Origin: Alphaproteobacteria bacterium
GTDB taxonomy: Bacteria > Pseudomonadota > Alphaproteobacteria > Rickettsiales > UBA8987
Assembly (NCBI GenBank): GCA_023269645.1
Contig: JAHFPR010000023.1
Location: 1-6,984, forward strand
DNA: 6,984 nucleotides
Reading direction: 5' to 3'
Position 1 is the first letter of the stretch. The number at the start of each line of letters is the position of its first letter. Position numbers and translations under genes: made by a program. The notes beneath the pieces were generated by a model. The model was not told the origin of the DNA, searched no databases, and saw only the letters and a list, made by a program, of their open reading frames with translations. This document shows, piece by piece, positions 5,664 to 6,984 of the stretch.

Positions 5664-6984
5664 TCAGTGGCTCCTGGTGACTATTTTGCCGCTGCAGGCA
5701 CTGCTGGCCTTGACGCGCGCCTCTATCTCGTCCTGCCCGTCGCCCTTGATGAAGCCCGCTTTCCGGAAGCTGCATTCCTGGGGGATCAGTGTGCCGTCCA
5801 GGCAGTTTTCGGTGATGAGCGCGCCCTCGCGGGACTGGTCGAACTGAGAGAGGATAAAGGGATTCTTCAGGAACCATTTGCCATAGAAAATCTTGGGAGC
5901 CTGGTTGGGGAAGCTGTTGGCATTCATATAGAGCGCGTCGAATTCCTCCACGGAAACGCCCATTTTGTTCTTTTCGATATGGTTGCCCACCAGTGTCATG
6001 GCGGCCACGCTGTAATAGGGGTCAATGGTATAATTTCTGCCCACTTGCGCGGCACTTTCTTCCAGAATGGCGGTGTAGCCGTAAATCCCGGCGCGTTGAT
6101 TATTCTCGATGGTGTTGAAGAACACCCCGTTATCCAGGCTGTTGCGTACACGCAGCCCCACCCAGCCGTTGGCCGCGAGGTAATTGCTGGCGATGAGGTT
6201 GCAGCCGCTCTCGAACAGGGTGAGGCCGTCCTGCACGTTTTTGTAGGCGGTGTTGGCGTAGATAAATGTGCCGTTGCTCAGGCGGTCAACCATGAAGCCG
6301 GAGCCTTTATTCTCAAAGCAGATATTGCCGATATAGCTGGAGTCGTTCACATCGCGTGAAATGATGATGCCGTGTTTCCGATAGGAACCGTAGGCACTGT
6401 TATAGGCGATGGTGAGCCGGTGGGAGCGGTCATGCGGGTCAACACCGTACACGATGTTATCCACATATTCATTGCCGATAAGTGCCACGTCGTCGGCTTC
6501 GTAGGAATAGAAACCGTAGAGCATATTGCGGAAGGAGCTATCCACGATGATGGCACTGGGACGCTGCGCCGGGTATTTGGTGATGTCCGTCATGGCCTTG
6601 GGGCCGGAGGTGATGGAGAGGCCATAGGATTTCTGGTTGCCGTATCCCAGCGAAACAAGCTCCGCCGCGCCGATGTAGGTTGAGGAATAGCTCCACGACG
6701 TGATGAATGGACGGAAATCGAAATGATCTTCATAAACGGCGTGGGCGGCGGCCTGTTTTTCCTCGCTCCAGCCTACGATGCTTGTGCCGTGGATGTGGAG
6801 CTTGCCGGCATTGGCGATGAACGCGCCCGCTTCCTTGGAAAGGCGGAGTGTGCCGACTTCCGATCCGTCAATCACCAGCGCGGCGGAAAGCCCGATCAGC
6901 ACCGGGTGGCGCAGTGTGTAGACGTTGCCATCCCGCGTCAGGTATTCCGGCGTTCCCCTGGCGCGGAGCGTATCGTAAAGCTGG
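5664..6984 (-). CDS. algG: AlgG-type mannuronan C5-epimerase (5' partial)
   Basis: Periplasmic enzyme that epimerises D-mannuronate to L-guluronate within the polymer chain. The frame is open to the window edge (first full codon at 6983), leaving 439 residues. The GTG at 6902 is internal, because AlgG-like sequence (a segment reading YTLRHPVLIG) continues upstream of it. The hallmark DPHDRSH lies at partial residues 182-188 (6420-6440), followed by RKHGIIISRDV. The spacing of its Asp, His and Arg matches D317, H319 and R345 of Pseudomonas aeruginosa AlgG exactly, as I recall that numbering. The repeated N-x-x-x-x-N-xx-GI/GL pattern is that of a right-handed parallel beta-helix (carbohydrate-binding/PbH1 repeats). 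By this alignment about 135 N-terminal residues, including the signal peptide, lie outside the window. The C-terminal tail has three cysteines and seems longer than in Pseudomonas. The stop is one base before the Sel1 gene, so the two are co-transcribed. Family assignment is firm; the polymer substrate is inferred. Confidence 0.95.
   Translation of the reverse strand, partial: QLYDTLRARGTPEYLTRDGNVYTLRHPVLIGLSAALVIDGSEVGTLRLSKEAGAFIANAGKLHIHGTSIVGWSEEKQAAAHAVYEDHFDFRPFITSWSYSSTYIGAAELVSLGYGNQKSYGLSITSGPKAMTDITKYPAQRPSAIIVDSSFRNMLYGFYSYEADDVALIGNEYVDNIVYGVDPHDRSHRLTIAYNSAYGSYRKHGIIISRDVNDSSYIGNICFENKGSGFMVDRLSNGTFIYANTAYKNVQDGLTLFESGCNLIASNYLAANGWVGLRVRNSLDNGVFFNTIENNQRAGIYGYTAILEESAAQVGRNYTIDPYYSVAAMTLVGNHIEKNKMGVSVEEFDALYMNANSFPNQAPKIFYGKWFLKNPFILSQFDQSREGALITENCLDGTLIPQECSFRKAGFIKGDGQDEIEARVKASSACSGKIVTRSH
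5671..5675 (-). promoter_or_regulatory. Shine-Dalgarno site of the Sel1 gene
   Basis: AGGAG lies 8 bases before the ATG at 5662 and inside the last codons of the epimerase gene. It supports this start and suggests translational coupling, since stop and start are separated by a single base (TGATATG). Confidence 0.8.
6420..6440 (-). other. AlgG catalytic motif DPHDRSH
   Basis: These bases encode DPHDRSH, the signature of AlgG epimerases that carries the catalytic base histidine and its partner aspartate. A conserved arginine follows 26 residues after the histidine. All key residues are present, so the enzyme is probably active. Confidence 0.9.

Noticed and set aside
5652..6359. Plus-strand open frame of 235 codons opposite algG
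   Set aside because: The minus strand encodes the unmistakable AlgG sequence. The plus translation is a shadow.

Overview
The window is the distal part of a bacterial exopolysaccharide operon of the alginate type. Every real gene lies on the minus strand, so transcription runs from position 6984 towards 1. The codons are GC-rich with good Shine-Dalgarno sites. The products are periplasmic, inner-membrane and RTX-secreted proteins, which points to a Gram-negative bacterium. A proteobacterium is most likely, but the sequence alone does not fix the lineage.

Layout in transcription order: (1) 6984-5664, an AlgG-type mannuronan C5-epimerase cut off at its N-terminus by the window edge. (2) 5662-4385, a signal-peptide-bearing Sel1-repeat protein, probably filling the scaffold role of AlgK. 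(3) 4388-3279, a membrane-anchored SGNH O-acetyltransferase of the AlgJ/AlgX family, starting at a GTG that overlaps the previous stop. (4) 3273-1849, an AlgI-type MBOAT membrane O-acyltransferase. (5) After a 108-bp AT-rich gap with a possible promoter, 1740-1, a large RTX protein with a SASA/CE6-like SGNH esterase domain between two blocks of calcium-binding nonapeptide repeats. It runs off the window at its C-terminus. The first four genes are separated by -4 to 5 bases and are almost certainly one transcript with coupled translation.

Inferred teamwork: AlgI moves acetyl groups across the inner membrane and the AlgJ/AlgX-like protein places them on the polymer in the periplasm. AlgG converts mannuronate to guluronate residues in the chain, and the Sel1 protein may hold the periplasmic enzymes together. 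The RTX esterase would be exported by a type I system and could act on acetyl esters of the finished polymer outside the cell. Polymerase (Alg8/Alg44), outer-membrane porin (AlgE), lyase (AlgL) and AlgF genes are not in this window.

The most unusual element is the RTX-esterase-RTX protein placed next to the acetylation genes. No RNA genes, mobile elements or CRISPR arrays were seen, and no gene-free stretch exceeds 108 bases.
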